Counted from the stretch's first letter, positions 46,478 to 59,799 are shown. The stretch is DNA of 64,000 nt from Triplophysa rosa (GCF_024868665.1 NC_079894.1:4427426-4491425), one strand, 5' to 3'. Translations and numbers: made by a program. The notes: a model not told the origin generated them from the sequence alone.

Positions 46478-46640
46478 ACCCATATTTTTACTATAGTAAC
46501 CATAGCTTAACTATGGTATTTGCAGTAAAGTACAGTAACCACAAATTGACCATAGTTTGGTTATAGTAACTATTGTTTAACAATGATATTTGTAGTTAAT
46601 CTATAGTAATTCAATTGGTAATAAATCCGACAAAACATGG
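46478..46640. repeat. 'actatagtaaccatagt' palindromic repeat
   Basis: Short motifs such as actatagtaaccatag, gaccatagtttggttatagt and taactatggta alternate on both strands, a MITE-like pattern also continuing right of the hAT insertion at 47103-47125. It was the target of that insertion. Confidence 0.5.
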
Positions 46641-46647
46641 TTGCCAC

Positions 46648-47094
46648 TAGGGATGTAACGATTCACTCAGCTCACGATGCGATGCGATTCACGATTCTGA
46701 TCTCACGATGCGATTTATTCACGATTTATTTTTTAAAAATGAGTTGAAACAAATTAGAAATGAACAACGTACCTTGCATTATTTCTTAAATGCTTCACGT
46801 TTCTTTGCATAATAAAATAATGTTTTATTTCAAATAACAAAAGTAAACTGCGATTTTATAACAAATTAATAATAGAAAAAGTCTCTTTAATATAAACAAA
46901 CTAATACTGTCTGTGCTTTTCTTGGATTTTTTGCATTTAAGAAATATCAGCATCCACGTTTAGGTTTGCAGTGAAAATAGCGGCCCCTGCTGTTCAAAGA
47001 ATGTATTGCGATTCAGTTCACACCTCAACCGAATTGAATCGTCACTCATTATAACCGATTTTCAACCGGCTCACGGTGAATCGTTACATCCCTA
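46648..47094. mobile_element. nonautonomous hAT element with perfect 8-bp target duplication
   Basis: The ends are tagggatgtaacgattcac and gtgaatcgttacatcccta. The flanks gttgccac at 46640-46647 and 47095-47102 are identical. It is 447 bp, with subterminal cgatgcgat motifs and an AT-rich centre without coding capacity. Confidence 0.88.
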
Positions 47095-47269
47095 GTTGCC
47101 ACACTTTATATAAACTAAACTATGTTTATATACAATGCAGATTTCACATTCCAAGAATAGGTTAACCTACATTGATAAATATGTCACTTTCACTTTATTA
47201 TCAAAACAATGCTCATATATAAATATTTTTTGCAAACCAATCAATAAACATTTTGAAGTTAAATTTCCT

Positions 47270-47838
47270 TTAAGGGGATCTCCGACCAAAAATGAAAATT
47301 CTGCCATTAATTACTCACCCTCAAATAGTTTAACATCCCTAGGACCTCCGTTTTTCCCGAGAACGCAAATTAAGGTAGTTTTGGAAGCTTTGTGACTCCT
47401 CCATAGATGGCAATGCAACCAAACACATGAGCCACATGACAGTGCATCTGGTGTCATCATAGCTCGAAGCATCCGCGTTCTGACCACACAGGCTCTACTT
47501 CAGAACGCGCATGCGTCGAGCGATGCTGACACCGGATGCACTGTCTTGTGGCTTTCGGGAACGCGCTTAGTTTTGTTTGTTTGCGCACAAAAAGTATCCT
47601 CATCGCATTATATTAATTTATACTGAACCACCGGAGTCGCGTGAACAATTTTACGATGTCTTTACGCACTTTCAGCGCTTTGAAGATTGGTTGCGTTGCA
47701 ATCTAAGGAGAAATCAGAAAGCTTCCAAAACTACCTTAATTTTCGTTTTTTGGGGAAAATGGAGGTCCTACAGATGATAAACTACTTACGGGTGAGTAAT
47801 TAATGGCAGAATTTTCATTAAAGAGTTCCCCTTTAAGA
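47270..47838. mobile_element. TTAA-type MITE with long TIRs
   Basis: The outer ends are ttaaggggatct and gttccccttta(a), with about 40 further inverted bases (aaaatgaaaattctgccatt / aatggcagaattttcatta and the adjacent attactcaccc). A second inner inverted pair (aaggtagttttggaagctt / aagcttccaaaactacctt) is also present. It is 569 bp, with no transposase. Confidence 0.7.
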
Positions 47839-48679
47839 TGCAAAACTGCACTTTTTATTAAAACTGCATCTTGCACTGTAACTTTGTTATTTTTACCTGT
47901 GTTTAACCTCATTAAATTTTATAAACTAAAATTGTTAGTATGCATAAAACAAACTGGGTGGTGACCTTCCCTTCCCTAAAACGCCACTGATTTGTGTTTC
48001 AAAGAGAAATCAAAGTGTAAAATCACTGAGACGACAGCTGGATTCAGTCACATTCCCTTCACTTTAAGAAACTCTCGATAAATAAGCACCACCAGACTTC
48101 AATGTCACCTGCAATTTTTGAGTCACTCAAGAGTGCTAAATAATGCACACGGCACAGAGAGGAGAACATCAGATTCAGAATATGCTGAGTGTAGGAATGA
48201 ACGCTGGAGCACTAAACCTTGAGCCTTTAAAAATACATTACAGCAGAAGCAGAGAGGGGTAATTGACTAAATGCAGCAGATGCAGCATAGTCTGGTTAGG
48301 TCACATGTTATGGCATCCTTTTCATGTGACATTTCTTAGTGTCCAACAAGCCCTGGAGCAGAAGCCATCATCATCATCATTATGCTCATTTATTTAATGA
48401 AGTATCAGCCATTTATCACTCTTGATTCATGCTGTGTTGTCCACATCATTCTCTCGTATCACTTTGTGATAAAACAACAAACCTCCAGAACATTGTGGAG
48501 TTGTTTGTGGTTGTATTTAGTAATGTTTGCCCTGTTAACAAAACGGATCACAATGTTTTTAATCAAAGCCTGTGTTTACTTAATGTAAAAAAAATGTATT
48601 AAAATGTTAACCTCAAACTCGTTTTGAGGTTAAGTTGCAAAAACAGATTATTTTTTCATGTCAAAAATCATGTTTTTCA

Positions 48680-49210
48680 TTCACTGTAAAAAAACTATAA
48701 AACAGAAGTTTTCTAGCAGCTGGGGCGCCAGAAATATTCTGTAAAATAACAGTGTTTTCCTTTTTTTCTTGTAAATGTGAGTTTTTTTGTAATTTGACAG
48801 TAGACTGAAAAAAATCCCGTAAAAATAACAAAAGTTTTCGGCAGCGGTTTGCGCTAGAGATAGACCGTAAAATAACAGTTGTTCCTGTAAAATTACAGTT
48901 TTTTACAGTATACGTGAAAAATCTGTAAAAAATAACAGTAAAATAATATGTCTGTGTACTGTGCATGTTCATTTTGTATTTATAAACACAAACACACATG
49001 CATTTAAGAAAAATATAAAAATAATAAATGTTTATTTATAATTTCAATTATTGGTACATAAAAATACATCTAAATATTTTATATATATATACACATGTAT
49101 GTGTTTATAAATACAAAATTAGTATGGACAGTAGACAGATATAATTATGTAAACACAAACTTTTATTCTGGATGTGAATAATCGTGATTAATCGCTTGAC
49201 AGCCCTAATT
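48680..49210. repeat. adjacent dispersed repeats ('ctgtaaaa' type and 'gattaatcg' type)
   Basis: 48680-48960 carries repeated actgtaaaaa / ttttacagt motifs on both strands. About 48960-49210 is palindromic around tatatatatacacatgtatg and ends ggatgtgaataatcgtgatt and tgacagccctaa, a familiar fish DNA-repeat end. Termini are not resolved. Confidence 0.5.
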
Positions 49211-49259
49211 TATATTCATTTTTATGCTTGAATTATTAAATTGATTCTTTATTATATTT

Positions 49260-49425
49260 TAAGTGACACTCCAGAAAAGCATATACTGTTTTTGTAGATT
49301 ATCTTTCTATGGGGGCAATAAAATTCTCAATAATGTCACGTAAGCTTTCTTGTAAAGCTGCTTTGAATCAATTCAACACTGTAAAAAGTGCAATATAATT
49401 TAAATTTAATTGAAAAAAAGAGCTC
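49260..49425 (+). repeat. LINE/SINE tail-like fragment
   Basis: Contains ttgtaaagctgctttgaatc and gtaaaaagtgcaatataa, typical of the 3' tails of common fish retroposons ('gctatataaataaa' class). Confidence 0.45.
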
Positions 49426-49690
49426 TGTTTTAAACAAAGAATAAAAATGCCTTGATGAATAACGAAACTTATCGAACACGCAGATGGATAAATGGGGGGA
49501 AATTCTATTGATCATGGCAGCAGTAATGCATTAATAACTAAATAAAGGATGGAGAACAACTTCAGAAGATACATAAGATGACAGGCAAAATGTCAATATG
49601 CTAAAGAGTAAATTCAGTTGCCTGAATCACTAGATTGCGATCGCGAACGTACGGAGGATGACAACACTTAACGTTAAAAGCTTGTGCATA

Positions 49691-50181
49691 CCCTTACGAA
49701 AATGAACCATGGTTTAAGACCAAAAAACATGGTTTTACTACAGTTAATGCCAAAAAAGCATGGTTACTGTAGTAGCACAAAATAACCACGTTTTTCAAAA
49801 ACCATAGTTAAAACAATATTTAAAATAATAATATACCTAAATTAAATATACTTCGATTGAATAATTTATAGTTTCTGACAATCCACAGACAGGAGTGTAC
49901 ATTGCATAGAGAAAAACTTGCAATAATACCATGTATCTTAATACCGTATATTCTCTTTAATTTTTCCCCTAGTATTGTTTTATAAAAAAATATTATGATG
50001 TATGTAAAGCTTATTTGCAACAATGAAAATTGTGAAAAGCGCTATATAAATAAAAAATTGAATTGAATTGAAAACATGGTTACTATAGTAAAACCATTGT
50101 TTCGCCAATAGTAATCAATGCATCAAAAAACATGGTTATTACCATTTAACCACAAAAAAACATGGTTAATTTTCGTAAGGG
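49691..50181. mobile_element. 'catggtt' MITE with TA duplication, containing a retroposon tail
   Basis: The ends are cccttacgaaaatgaaccat and atggttaattttcgtaaggg, each next to TA (49689-49690 and 50182-50183). About 49815-50070 is an insert ending in gaaaagcgctatataaataa and gaattgaattgaa, a fish LINE/SINE tail. The same family occurs at 57048-57495. Confidence 0.75.
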
Positions 50182-51829
50182 TACGGGCCCGTCTTAGATA
50201 CCATCTCAGTAAAGTGAGACAGATCACAGTGGTCTTCATCCTCACAAATGGCTTGAAAAACCGACAGTTTGCAGATCCGTGCAAATTCCCTCATCTTTAG
50301 CTTTTTAAGTGTTTGCACTTTTACTTAATTTGCATAATACCTTGCGCTAAAACAAAGCAGACATATGCTCACTGCTAAAAGCAGGTAAAACACTTTATAA
50401 ATTCCTCCCATAGGGTAACAGCAGCAGAAGCGAGATCACGGCAGTGCATTTTTAGCACATGGCACACTACTGTATCAGACTCCATCACACTTTTCAAACA
50501 CTAAACTTGCACACTCTGAGAAAATGTTGAGAAACGAAGGTAACGTGACAATTGCAGCTCAATGAGGCTCATCGGCGAGGCAAAACCCCGCTATTGCACT
50601 ACAGCAAAAGGTGTTGTTACACAGTCTTATCGCAAACATTCAGGGAGAGCCACAATAGACTTATCGCCAGTCTCTGACTCAGTGGGACGCGGCTGCATAT
50701 TCAATCAAGTGCATGTAGCTGCCTTCCAATGATCACGTCCACCAGGAGACTAATCTGGGCACCCCGCTTTAAACCCCGAGCTTTACCGAAGCAGCAGTTT
50801 GTCAGTATAATAACTTAAATATATTTATATATATAACCACTCGCACAACTAAGATGCACATACCCAGACCAGCGGGGGGCAAACAGAGCCCCTCGGATGC
50901 GAGACTACATTTGCGGCACGACAGGAGGGGGATGCAGAAGACATTTTCAGGGCAGTTTGGTTGAAATGCAGGCATGCCGATGTTTGTCATAAACGCTTAA
51001 GTGGAAAGCATACGCATTAATGCTATCAATAAGTGCACGCTAAATGAACAGGCTCTGTGTTTGTGGAAATGCTCATTTGATTTCCCTCCTGCATGCATTC
51101 AGTCATGCTCTCTCGATCCACTGATGTGTGCTCAGAATGAGGATACGCTCGCAAACGGTCTTGTTTTGTTGTTTACTATATCTGGTGAAAGAAATATTAA
51201 GACAACTCTATAGTCCAATCCAACGTTTTGTTGACTGCCGTTATGTTTTTCAAATACTCAATTGCATTTGTCTGACATAACTACATTTATTATAGATATG
51301 ATTCTTTTATGGTATACAGTTACCTAGAAGAAATGCTATTGCTCAGTGGTTGCTCTTTTATAGCTCAGGAGATTTGATGGATTGTTTCGTTTATTGAACT
51401 TAATTCTCCTTACATTGCTCAGGAGAAATAAAAACAGATACAAATGAGACAACTGTTAAAAAATGGATGTAGATTTTACACTGGAGGTAAAATAATCTGG
51501 ATTTGGGTAAATTTGATGAGAATGTTTGAGTTCATAGTGAAATATTAAATGTTATCGACTTTTGATTGCAGATTCCAAAATATAAGCGTGACATTTTCTC
51601 TTCTGAAAGTCGAATGGAGACATTTCTGAGACTTCCAGATCTTTTTCCTCAGGGGCACGATGAAGTGGAGGGTACAGTGCTAAGTCTTTTGTTGTGTGAA
51701 TATTTCCATTTGGTCTCCAGTTAACCTCACTGATGTCTGGGGGAAATAAACGAGATTAATCTTAATATTAATATAATAACATTTAAAATGCACTTCAATT
51801 ATTTCAGAACCAGTAGGGAGATCATTTAT

Positions 51830-52210
51830 TATAAGTATTATTTCTTATCATTTATTTTTGTATTACTATTATTGTTATTATTAGTATTAGTATTAATGTA
51901 TGCTATTTTTATTTATTAATTTAATATAATTTATATTATTCATTAATATTATTATTATTAGTAGTAGTAGAAGTAGTAGTAGTATGTATATTTTGTATAT
52001 TTTATTAATAATAATAATAATAGTGTACGGTACGTGTATTTATTTTTTGTCATTGTAGAATTATTGGGTGTGGAGAAAGATATTATTATTATTATTTATT
52101 GATATGTGTTATTATTATTATTGTAGATATTAATATTATTTATTTATTTATTAATGATAACAACAAGAATAATAATAATGTACATTGTTTTTATTTATTA
52201 TTTTTGCTTC
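51830..52210. repeat. (TTA)n-like microsatellite cluster
   Basis: Interrupted runs of att/tta and ata/aat triplets with a short gtagta section (51960-51984). This is a degenerate AT-rich microsatellite without coding content. Confidence 0.85.
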
Positions 52211-52879
52211 CAGATCCTTTATACAGTATGTGTATTCATTTTTTGTCATTGAAGAATTAACCCCGTGTTACCCAGTTTCCCCATGTACACAGTGCATTAT
52301 GGATTCAACACAAAAGCATGTCGATTATGGCCGATGAAGTGTAGGTCAGTGCTCAGTGTTTTGTTGTGTGAACCCATGGCTCTCTCTCACTGGGAGGCAG
52401 ATCCCTTTAAGCTAGGCCCCAGGTCAGTATGATGGTAAATCAGGTGCTGATGTGGTAAAAGAGGAGAACAGAGGGTTCTGAAAAGGCTTGTGCTTTTTTT
52501 AACAGTGCCGGCGGGTTTTTGCGGCATCTATTTATAGTGTTGGATCAAGTCAACAGGACTATGGGGACCGGCAGGATGAGGATAGGAAGACCCTGCTAAT
52601 GGAAGCGGTAGGACCAAAACACAGAAGAGAACAAGTTACTGTTTGCCACTTCATCTCACATCACGCTACAGATAAAAGGTGACATGTAGCATGACAGCAA
52701 TTTTGCACAAAGGGTAATACGACTTGTTTGGAGGATCACTTGAGACAAACGAAAAGCTACGGTGGTAAAAGGGAGCAATAGAGACATAGCTTGAAGGGTT
52801 TTATTTCTTGTCAAAATGCACTCAGTGAAGCTCGTGTTTAGCTGGCTCTACTTGCCCCAGTAAGACTAGTGGTTTTGGC

Positions 52880-53095
52880 CAACACAATCTCACAGGAATT
52901 CGTAACTATTTTACGAGATGGCTAATTCGTATGAAAACGTATGTTTAACTACGATTGGCTTTTGCGCTAGTGATGGTAGATTCGGGGGGAGGTTAGGGGA
53001 GGGGCTTCAGTGCTGCAATTTTGTATGATTAACATTGTAAGAACTATACGAATTAGCCACCTCGTACAGTAGTTACGTACTCCAGTGAGACGAGG
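52880..53095. repeat. dispersed fish MITE ('tctcac...gtaactac' type)
   Basis: The left part has cacaatctcacaggaattcg and aactattttacgagatggc. The right part has the inverse gccacctcgtacagtagtta and gtgagacgaggttg. The centre carries ggttaggggaggggc. Roughly 210 bp. Confidence 0.6.
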
Positions 53096-53822
53096 TTGTT
53101 TTGGTCATACCTAGGCCGATGGATGTGGATGGAAGAAGTTTGTTTACTAACTGGTGCCTACACACATGTAATGGTCAGCTTTGTATTTCATCTGTTTCAT
53201 CATTCTTTATATCTCAAAAGTGACATTTATTTTGTTACATGTAAAACTTTACATGTAAACACAGGAGGGAAAAAAGCACCTGTAATGTTATCATTCATAA
53301 CCTACAACAAAAACTGTAAACAAACTGCATCATTTCATCGCATTTCCTCGAAAGCAATGTCGAGCGTTTTTTGTGCATCTGCAATTTCCTCAATGTGAAA
53401 GCAGCATCGAGCGCTCCCACAAACAACAGCTCAAAGGCGGTTATTCAATGAAGAAACTTCATCGAAGAGTAAGACCAGTGTCATCTTATCTTTTCTTAGC
53501 TTAAAGACTCATTTGAAGCTACTGCAATTTTCTCAAATTGCTCAAGCAGAATAAAGAGGTAAATCATAGTATGCTCATCAGCCAGCTGTGGAAAGAAAAG
53601 AAAAAAAGAATGGTTGGTTTGTTTTCATTCCTCCTCCTTCTTGCGTTTTTGATCATTTAAGCATAAAACACATTGAGAAGGGGTATTTTGTAAGCATGAA
53701 TTGCACTCATTGATAGCATTGTTTATCTGAACATGCTTGTGACTTAAAGCCACGATTTACTACAGAAATTTAGCATGAAAATCAGCTTACTAAAGCAAAC
53801 TTTCACTGCGACAGATTAAGTT

Positions 53823-54144
53823 TGCGACGAGACGAGGGACGAGAGCCGTGAGAGAACGAAGCGAGGCCGGTGGCGCGAGTGATAATGAGTGTCAGCTGTG
53901 CGTTACATCGGTCTCGCATCTCTCACGGAGGAGCTCCGGAAGCATAAAAGGAGGAGCGACAGGAAGGCACGACGAGAGAGGACCAGGCCTGGATTTTATC
54001 TTATGTTTTGTGATGTTTGTGTGGCCGGCAGTCGACCGTGAGGTGGCTGCCGGCCCTTTAATTTGCTTTATGAGTTGTTTATGTTATTAAAAGTTTATTT
54101 AATGTTCGCCGGTTCCCGCCTCCTTTTATACGAACATTGTTACA
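53823..54144 (+). mobile_element. solo LTR-like element
   Basis: Starts near tgcgacgagacgagg and ends ttatacgaacattgttaca. It contains cataaaaggagga as a TATA-like box and a poly(A)-like ttaaaagtttatttaatg. Its first 90 bp match the inverted fragment at 56565-56655. Flanking pentamers do not match. Confidence 0.55.
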
Positions 54145-54155
54145 ATCATATAGAG

Positions 54156-55296
54156 TGGAGGTGCACCGATTGACCGGTCAGAGACCGGAATCGGCCAGTC
54201 TTTCGCATGATCAGCCGGGACCGGTGACCGGCCGGTCAGTCTCGCATCTTGCCGATTCCAAGCCGATCTTCTGTTGCCCGCGACGCAGGCAAAAATGTCA
54301 CAGCCGTCAGTACACAGCCAGTAGACAGCCTGTCTTTCACAGCTCGTTTATACTCGCATGTGGTCCACCGTGCCACGAGTCTGAATGGCACGCATCTCTC
54401 ATATCTGCTGACTGCACTCGCGCGCACACGCATGATGAACTGTACAGACAAAAAGGTGCACTGTAGTTCATCTCTCGTTGCTACGTCTACTTGGGGTATG
54501 TATGCTAACAGTGATGCTAAACTCCGACACATGCTAAACCATTCAAACTGTTTGCTTGTCTTACGTAAAACTATGGTAATTTCACTTAGGTAAAATGACA
54601 TTCAACATGACTTCTACTTGTTTTTAAAATCCAAAATATAAAAAATGAATTAATCAACTATGTGATTATCTGATTCAGTTTTTTACTAACACAAGAAATG
54701 TGATGATGCATATAAATCTTTAGAGTAGAATTCATTTATAAGATTTTTAACTTTTTATTGAAGTTGTAGCTAAAATGGACCAACCGACTTCTTTTAATAC
54801 TACAGACCCAAGATAAAGACTATTTATTTTACATTTCAGAAAATAAAGCAATGTTAGTTTCATGAACAGGAACAGACAAGAATAAAGTTAAAGTACTATT
54901 TTATTCATAGGCTTGTAATCTTAAACTTACAAAAGAGAAAAGGGTCAATTAAGTGACATTTGTTTAGTTATGTTGTTTAGTTTATTATTTCTACTACTTT
55001 TCAGTCACAATGTTCTTCAATTTATGAGTTGTTTAGGTGAGAGACGATCCTGTTCTTTAATGAAACTTTGAGAACTGCATTTAGGGAAATTTGGGGAAAT
55101 TGTAATGTTCAATATTTTTTTCTTTTGAAAATAACATTTGTTATTATGAAAAAATGTGCATTGAAGAAAAGTAAATATGGTTTTATATATACGGTCAATT
55201 ATAGTTTGTGGATAGAAAATCGGAATCAGCAGGTTTCACTTATAATAAAATCGGAAACCGGAATCGGCCAAGAAAATTGCAATCGGTGCATCTCTA
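54156..55296. mobile_element. nonautonomous hAT element with perfect 8-bp target duplication
   Basis: The ends are tggaggtgcaccgattg and caatcggtgcatctcta. The flanks atatagag at 54148-54155 and 55297-55304 are identical. It is 1141 bp. The left subterminal part is packed with accgg/ccggt motifs and the right with atcgg motifs. No transposase reading frame survives. Confidence 0.88.
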
Positions 55297-56564
55297 ATAT
55301 AGAGGTTTTGAATGACATGAGGGTGAATAAATGATGACAGATCTCTTTATATATTTGGGTGAACTAACACTTCAAACACTCACAGTGCAATGCTATTTGA
55401 GCTCATTTACTGCCTAAATAAACTCATTTGTGTTAGTGAAAAAACAATGCAAAGCTGTTCAATGAACTCATTCCAGTAAGAATATGGAATCAAAACTTCA
55501 AAGTCAAATAAACAATTTGTAAGCAATAATTATCTGGAAGTTGCAATACAGGTAACACGTTTCAAAAGATGTTTGGCCTGTAATGTAACTCTGTGCATTT
55601 GCTCACAGTATAGCTAATATCATGTGAGACTTGGCTACAGCAAATTAATTTACGCCTGAGACTTTCTGATCTCTGGCTGAACAGAAAAACCAAAAATACT
55701 CCTCGTTCTGCCTGTGAATAAGCAGATAATTGGAATCGAATGAGCAACTGACATGACACGCCAGACTGAAGAGCACCGCATGTCTCCTCACTTTGAAGAA
55801 TTGATATTACTTCCTTTTCCTTCTTGCCGTTCAGGTCTTTCTCAATGCCTTTTCTTCTTTAATAAGGTTTTCATTTTTGACTATACCTTGTCGTTTTTGG
55901 AATTATTCCATCCTCATCAGATCTAGGATATGTCTCATTATGACGTGCACCAGTTCTTCCAAAGGGGCATCATTTTGTCTAGTCTGTTATCATTTTGTTT
56001 TCCGGCATTGTTAAAAAAGACAACAGCTGTATTGTATACGGCAGGAAACACTCACAAGAGAAAATGTACTCCAGTTATCTGGAACGTACGCGCAAAGCCT
56101 GATGTACCCAATGCAATGCTTCTTTCACTGTATTCAGATAACATACTGTAAGACAATGATTCCCAACCACATGCAACCCGGAGGGGTTAAAACAATTAAT
56201 TGTACGACATTCTTTGCTTTTTTCATCCGGTCAAACCAATTGAATTAAATCAAGTAAAGTGACAGATTTTGTTTTTCTCGTTCTAAAAATTGCAATAATT
56301 AACACTACTACTATATTAAAGGCCGAGTAGGCAATCCTGTCCAGAAACATTTTTTGTCATGCTGGTTGGAAGTCTCTTCACATCCTTATAGCAATCAATA
56401 AGTAAAGTGGTCCAATGATACCTGTATTTTCATAATTATATATCGTCGGTAAAAGGTGTAGGGCCAAAAAAAGTTCGCCCAATCATTGCCCTCGGTCCGA
56501 GGTACAACGTATTTTGCATCCCACTGCGCACCCTGTTCACACAGATACCATACGTCAACATCGG

Positions 56565-56655
56565 CCGGTGTGGCGCCCAGCTGACACTCATTATCAATCG
56601 CATCACCGGCCTCGCTTCCTCCTCCCACGGCTCTCGTCACGCCTCCCTCGTCACA
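56565..56655 (-). repeat. LTR 5' fragment, same family as 53823-54144
   Basis: On the minus strand it begins tgtgacgagggaggcgtgac and continues agcgaggccggtgatgcgat and tgataatgagtgtcagctg, matching the start of the plus-strand copy at 53823. Sequence further left does not match it. Confidence 0.65.
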
Positions 56656-57047
56656 GCAACTAATGACAATTATTTTTACAGATTCATTTTAAATTCTAGA
56701 TTTTCATTTTAAAAACGAATGTGCGTAAGAATATGTTTGACATGCCATTGGTATATCTGACAGCAGCTGGATTAAAGATTTACACACAGACAGGAAAATA
56801 ATAACTTGACATTTACAAAGCAATGCCCTTGTGACAAACAGATAGAGACATGCCCATGACTCTCCTCTATACAGATAGCCAAACAGACCATAATATGAAT
56901 AGATATTCGTCCGCAGATGTGTCTGTGTTTGCATGAGCAATTCATCAAACACAAGAGAACCAATGCAGATTTATCGCGCTCTTATTCACCTACATGACCA
57001 TCATATGTTTTCTTTGGACTAATCTTCTCAATTCATAAAGAAACAGA

Positions 57048-57495
57048 CCCTTACAAAAATTTACCATGGTCTTACTACAGTTAAAATTGAAAAACATGGT
57101 TACTGTAGTAAAACAATGGTTATCACAAAATAAGTGAAATGAAAGTGACCTATTAGTCAGATATGGTGACCCATACCAGAAATGTGACCTCTGCATTTAA
57201 CCCATCCAGAGAGTAGTGAACACACACACAGCAAGTGGTGAACACACGTACACCCGGAGCAGTGGGCAGCTATCACTGCAGCGCCCGGGAAGCAAGTAGG
57301 GGTAAGGTGCCTTGCTCAAGGGCACCTCAGTCGTTACCCGCCAGCCCTGAGAATCAAACCGGCAACCTTCTGGTCACGAGTCCGACTCTCTAACCCCTAG
57401 GCCACGACTGCCCAATTTTAAATAACTGTAGTAAAACCATGGTTTTGCCCTAAGTCATCAATGCACCAAAAAACCATGGTTAATTTTCGTAAGGG
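57048..57495. mobile_element. 'catggtt' MITE split by a SINE
   Basis: The ends are cccttacaaaaatttaccat and atggttaattttcgtaaggg, the same family as 49691-50181. The two halves are separated by the minus-strand SINE at 57133-57413, which inserted later. Confidence 0.75.
57133..57413 (-). mobile_element. tRNA-derived SINE with readable A and B boxes
   Basis: On the minus strand the head is gggcagtcgtggcctagggg, with an A box (tggcctagggg, 57404-57394) and a B box (ggtttgattct, 57360-57350), the internal RNA polymerase III promoter of a tRNA-like head. The body has gaggtgcccttgagcaaggc and gggtgtacgtgtgttcacc, and the tail ends agtgacc...tttcatttcactt. It is about 280 bp and near full length. 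Confidence 0.85.
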
Positions 57496-57644
57496 GAGCC
57501 ATTGCAGTGAAATGCTTTACAGAGATAAATGTCTCCTATACAGTACAAACATTAAATAAGTCAATGATGAATTGTCAATTTAATCTCAGAAAAATATAAA
57601 AATTATGCATGCAATGATGAATGATTATATATCTGCCCAACCAG

Positions 57645-57812
57645 CCCTGTTGAAAAAAACCAGCATATGCTGGTTTGGTATGTTTCGATGCAGGTTTGTG
57701 CTGGTTTAAACTGGTCCTTAGCTGGTCATGTGCTGGTCCATAGCTGGTTTAAGATGGTCAAACCAGCATCAAAATATACCTAACCCAGCATATGCTCTTT
57801 TTTTCAACAGGG
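57645..57812. mobile_element. palindromic 168-bp MITE ('ccctgttgaaaaa...')
   Basis: The left end is ccctgttgaaaaaaaccagc and the right end tctttttttcaacaggg. Inner motifs ccagcatatgctggttt and aaccagcat recur as inverted copies throughout, so the transcript would fold almost end to end. Confidence 0.75.
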
Positions 57813-59799
57813 AGAATACGTGATTGCTCCCCCCAGTTGAGTCAGCCTAGTACCGGGCCTGAGTACAAACGCTCTTCCTAACAGTTTTGTCTGAGTAGAT
57901 GTAAACTTTTCCTGTAAGCAGTTTTAATCAATTTCCAATGGAATAAAAACCATTAGGTTTTACCGTACGTGACAAATAATCACATTACCTGCATTAGTTC
58001 CCCGGGTAATTTTCCTGCTTCAAAAACGCAACCCAATTTACCCGATTGGAAGAACCTGATTGATCACAACTAGAAAACAAAGTACAGTGCAGACTTTAAC
58101 CAAGCACATACAGCACCTGGGAAGGGAAAGCAATCAGCCGAACAAAAGGAAAATTACTGAACAAAACATGTGTCCTTGTGCTAATGAAACACTCCACAGG
58201 TGCTCAGGCTGTGTCTATGATGCAAAAGAACACAAGCAGACAAACTCCCAATATCACTTGTCTGTGATATTTCAGTTAAGGGTGAGCTACAGTACATGTG
58301 GCCTTCGGATGAATATGTCTGGAGCATCGGGTGGTCAAGCCGTATGATAATCCATTATAACTCAGCAGGACAGTGTGTAAAATTAAGATATTCCACATTG
58401 CAGAGCACAGTGGCGCTCGCCTCGCACTCAGAACCCGCAGGGGTCATTACTGTAAATATTCATGGCTGTATCAGCCCAGCTTTCCCTGTTTACCAGAAAC
58501 AATAAACTCTTTCTGAAAAGTTAAACAAGTTCCTGAAGAGCAAAGTTAGAAGACATCATACACCTCATTAACCAAGATTTGCATGACTTCTGCTTCATCC
58601 ACTGTTTGAATTTAGCTGACGGCCTCATTTAATGATGAAACTATGGATGTTTTAAGGGTCATTACATCAGAAGTACACATACAGATTGAAGTCTTATTAA
58701 CTGTCGTTACTCTTAATTACATACACCAAGGATGTACTTGAAGTCATGGGTTGACAGGAATCAACTCTCTTACCTACTGCATAATACCATCCCTCACTTT
58801 TTTGAATTATATACGTCTGTGAGTAAAACACAGATACTTGGTCTTTTCTTTGATCCATGAGGTGTCGGAGGAAACAATAACCCTCATATAGTTAAAACGT
58901 ATACCACAAAAATTTATCTGGATATTCTCAGCATACAAAAGTATACATAGGCTACTGAAAATTTAGCGGTGCACTATTCTAAGTTCTGCTCACACACCCA
59001 CTGAGCAATGAAGACTCCTGCTGCTTTACCATCGGGGATTCTCTCTTCCTGAGACTGTACCCGCGCTCCTAATTTATGCAAATAATACGGAATGGCAGCA
59101 CTGAGCCCTACATGCGACTGTAACAGACTCAATTAATCTAATATTTACCGGCCCCGTTCACCAGAGGTACCCACACGCATCTCGTCTTCGGCTTACCAAG
59201 CGACTATTTTCGGAAAGAGCTAATGAAACAATTATGTAATTAAAAAAAACAAAGAACACTAAAACGCTCTCATACTGCAAAAAGCAAGACGACATGCACT
59301 TAGCGCTACAACCCCCCCGTGGAAAAGTGTGTTAAAAGGCCACGAGCGCATTTAAAACGTCAGCCTTTCCTGGACAAAGAAGATTAACATTTAATACAAG
59401 GGCGTTCTATTTAAAATGCAACAAATTCATTACACACTGAGTGCATCTATTTTCATAAAAAAGGAATCGCATTAAAACACAAATAAGTGAGTGAGAGACA
59501 GAATAAGCAGATTTGTGGGGACCAAATTATTCTCACTGGAGAGACCAGCGTGCGCTATTTATTGACAGCTTATGTAAATCGTAAGGCGCGAAACAGAGTG
59601 TAATATTCATTTCGTCTGAGTTTGCGGTGTATTTTCAATATTGCGCTTTAAATTAGCCGGGATATAAATAAAAGTACCCGCTTTTTTATTATTTGTCGCT
59701 GATATCATGATGAAGTTTAATAATGCACACATCAGCAACTAATAATTCCAAGTCAATAAGACAAAATTTAGATTACACAATTTAGTTTAGTACATAACA

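Noticed and set aside
57133..57413. Functional tRNA gene on the minus strand
   Set aside because: A and B boxes are present but the sequence does not fold as a complete tRNA and continues into a SINE body and tail.
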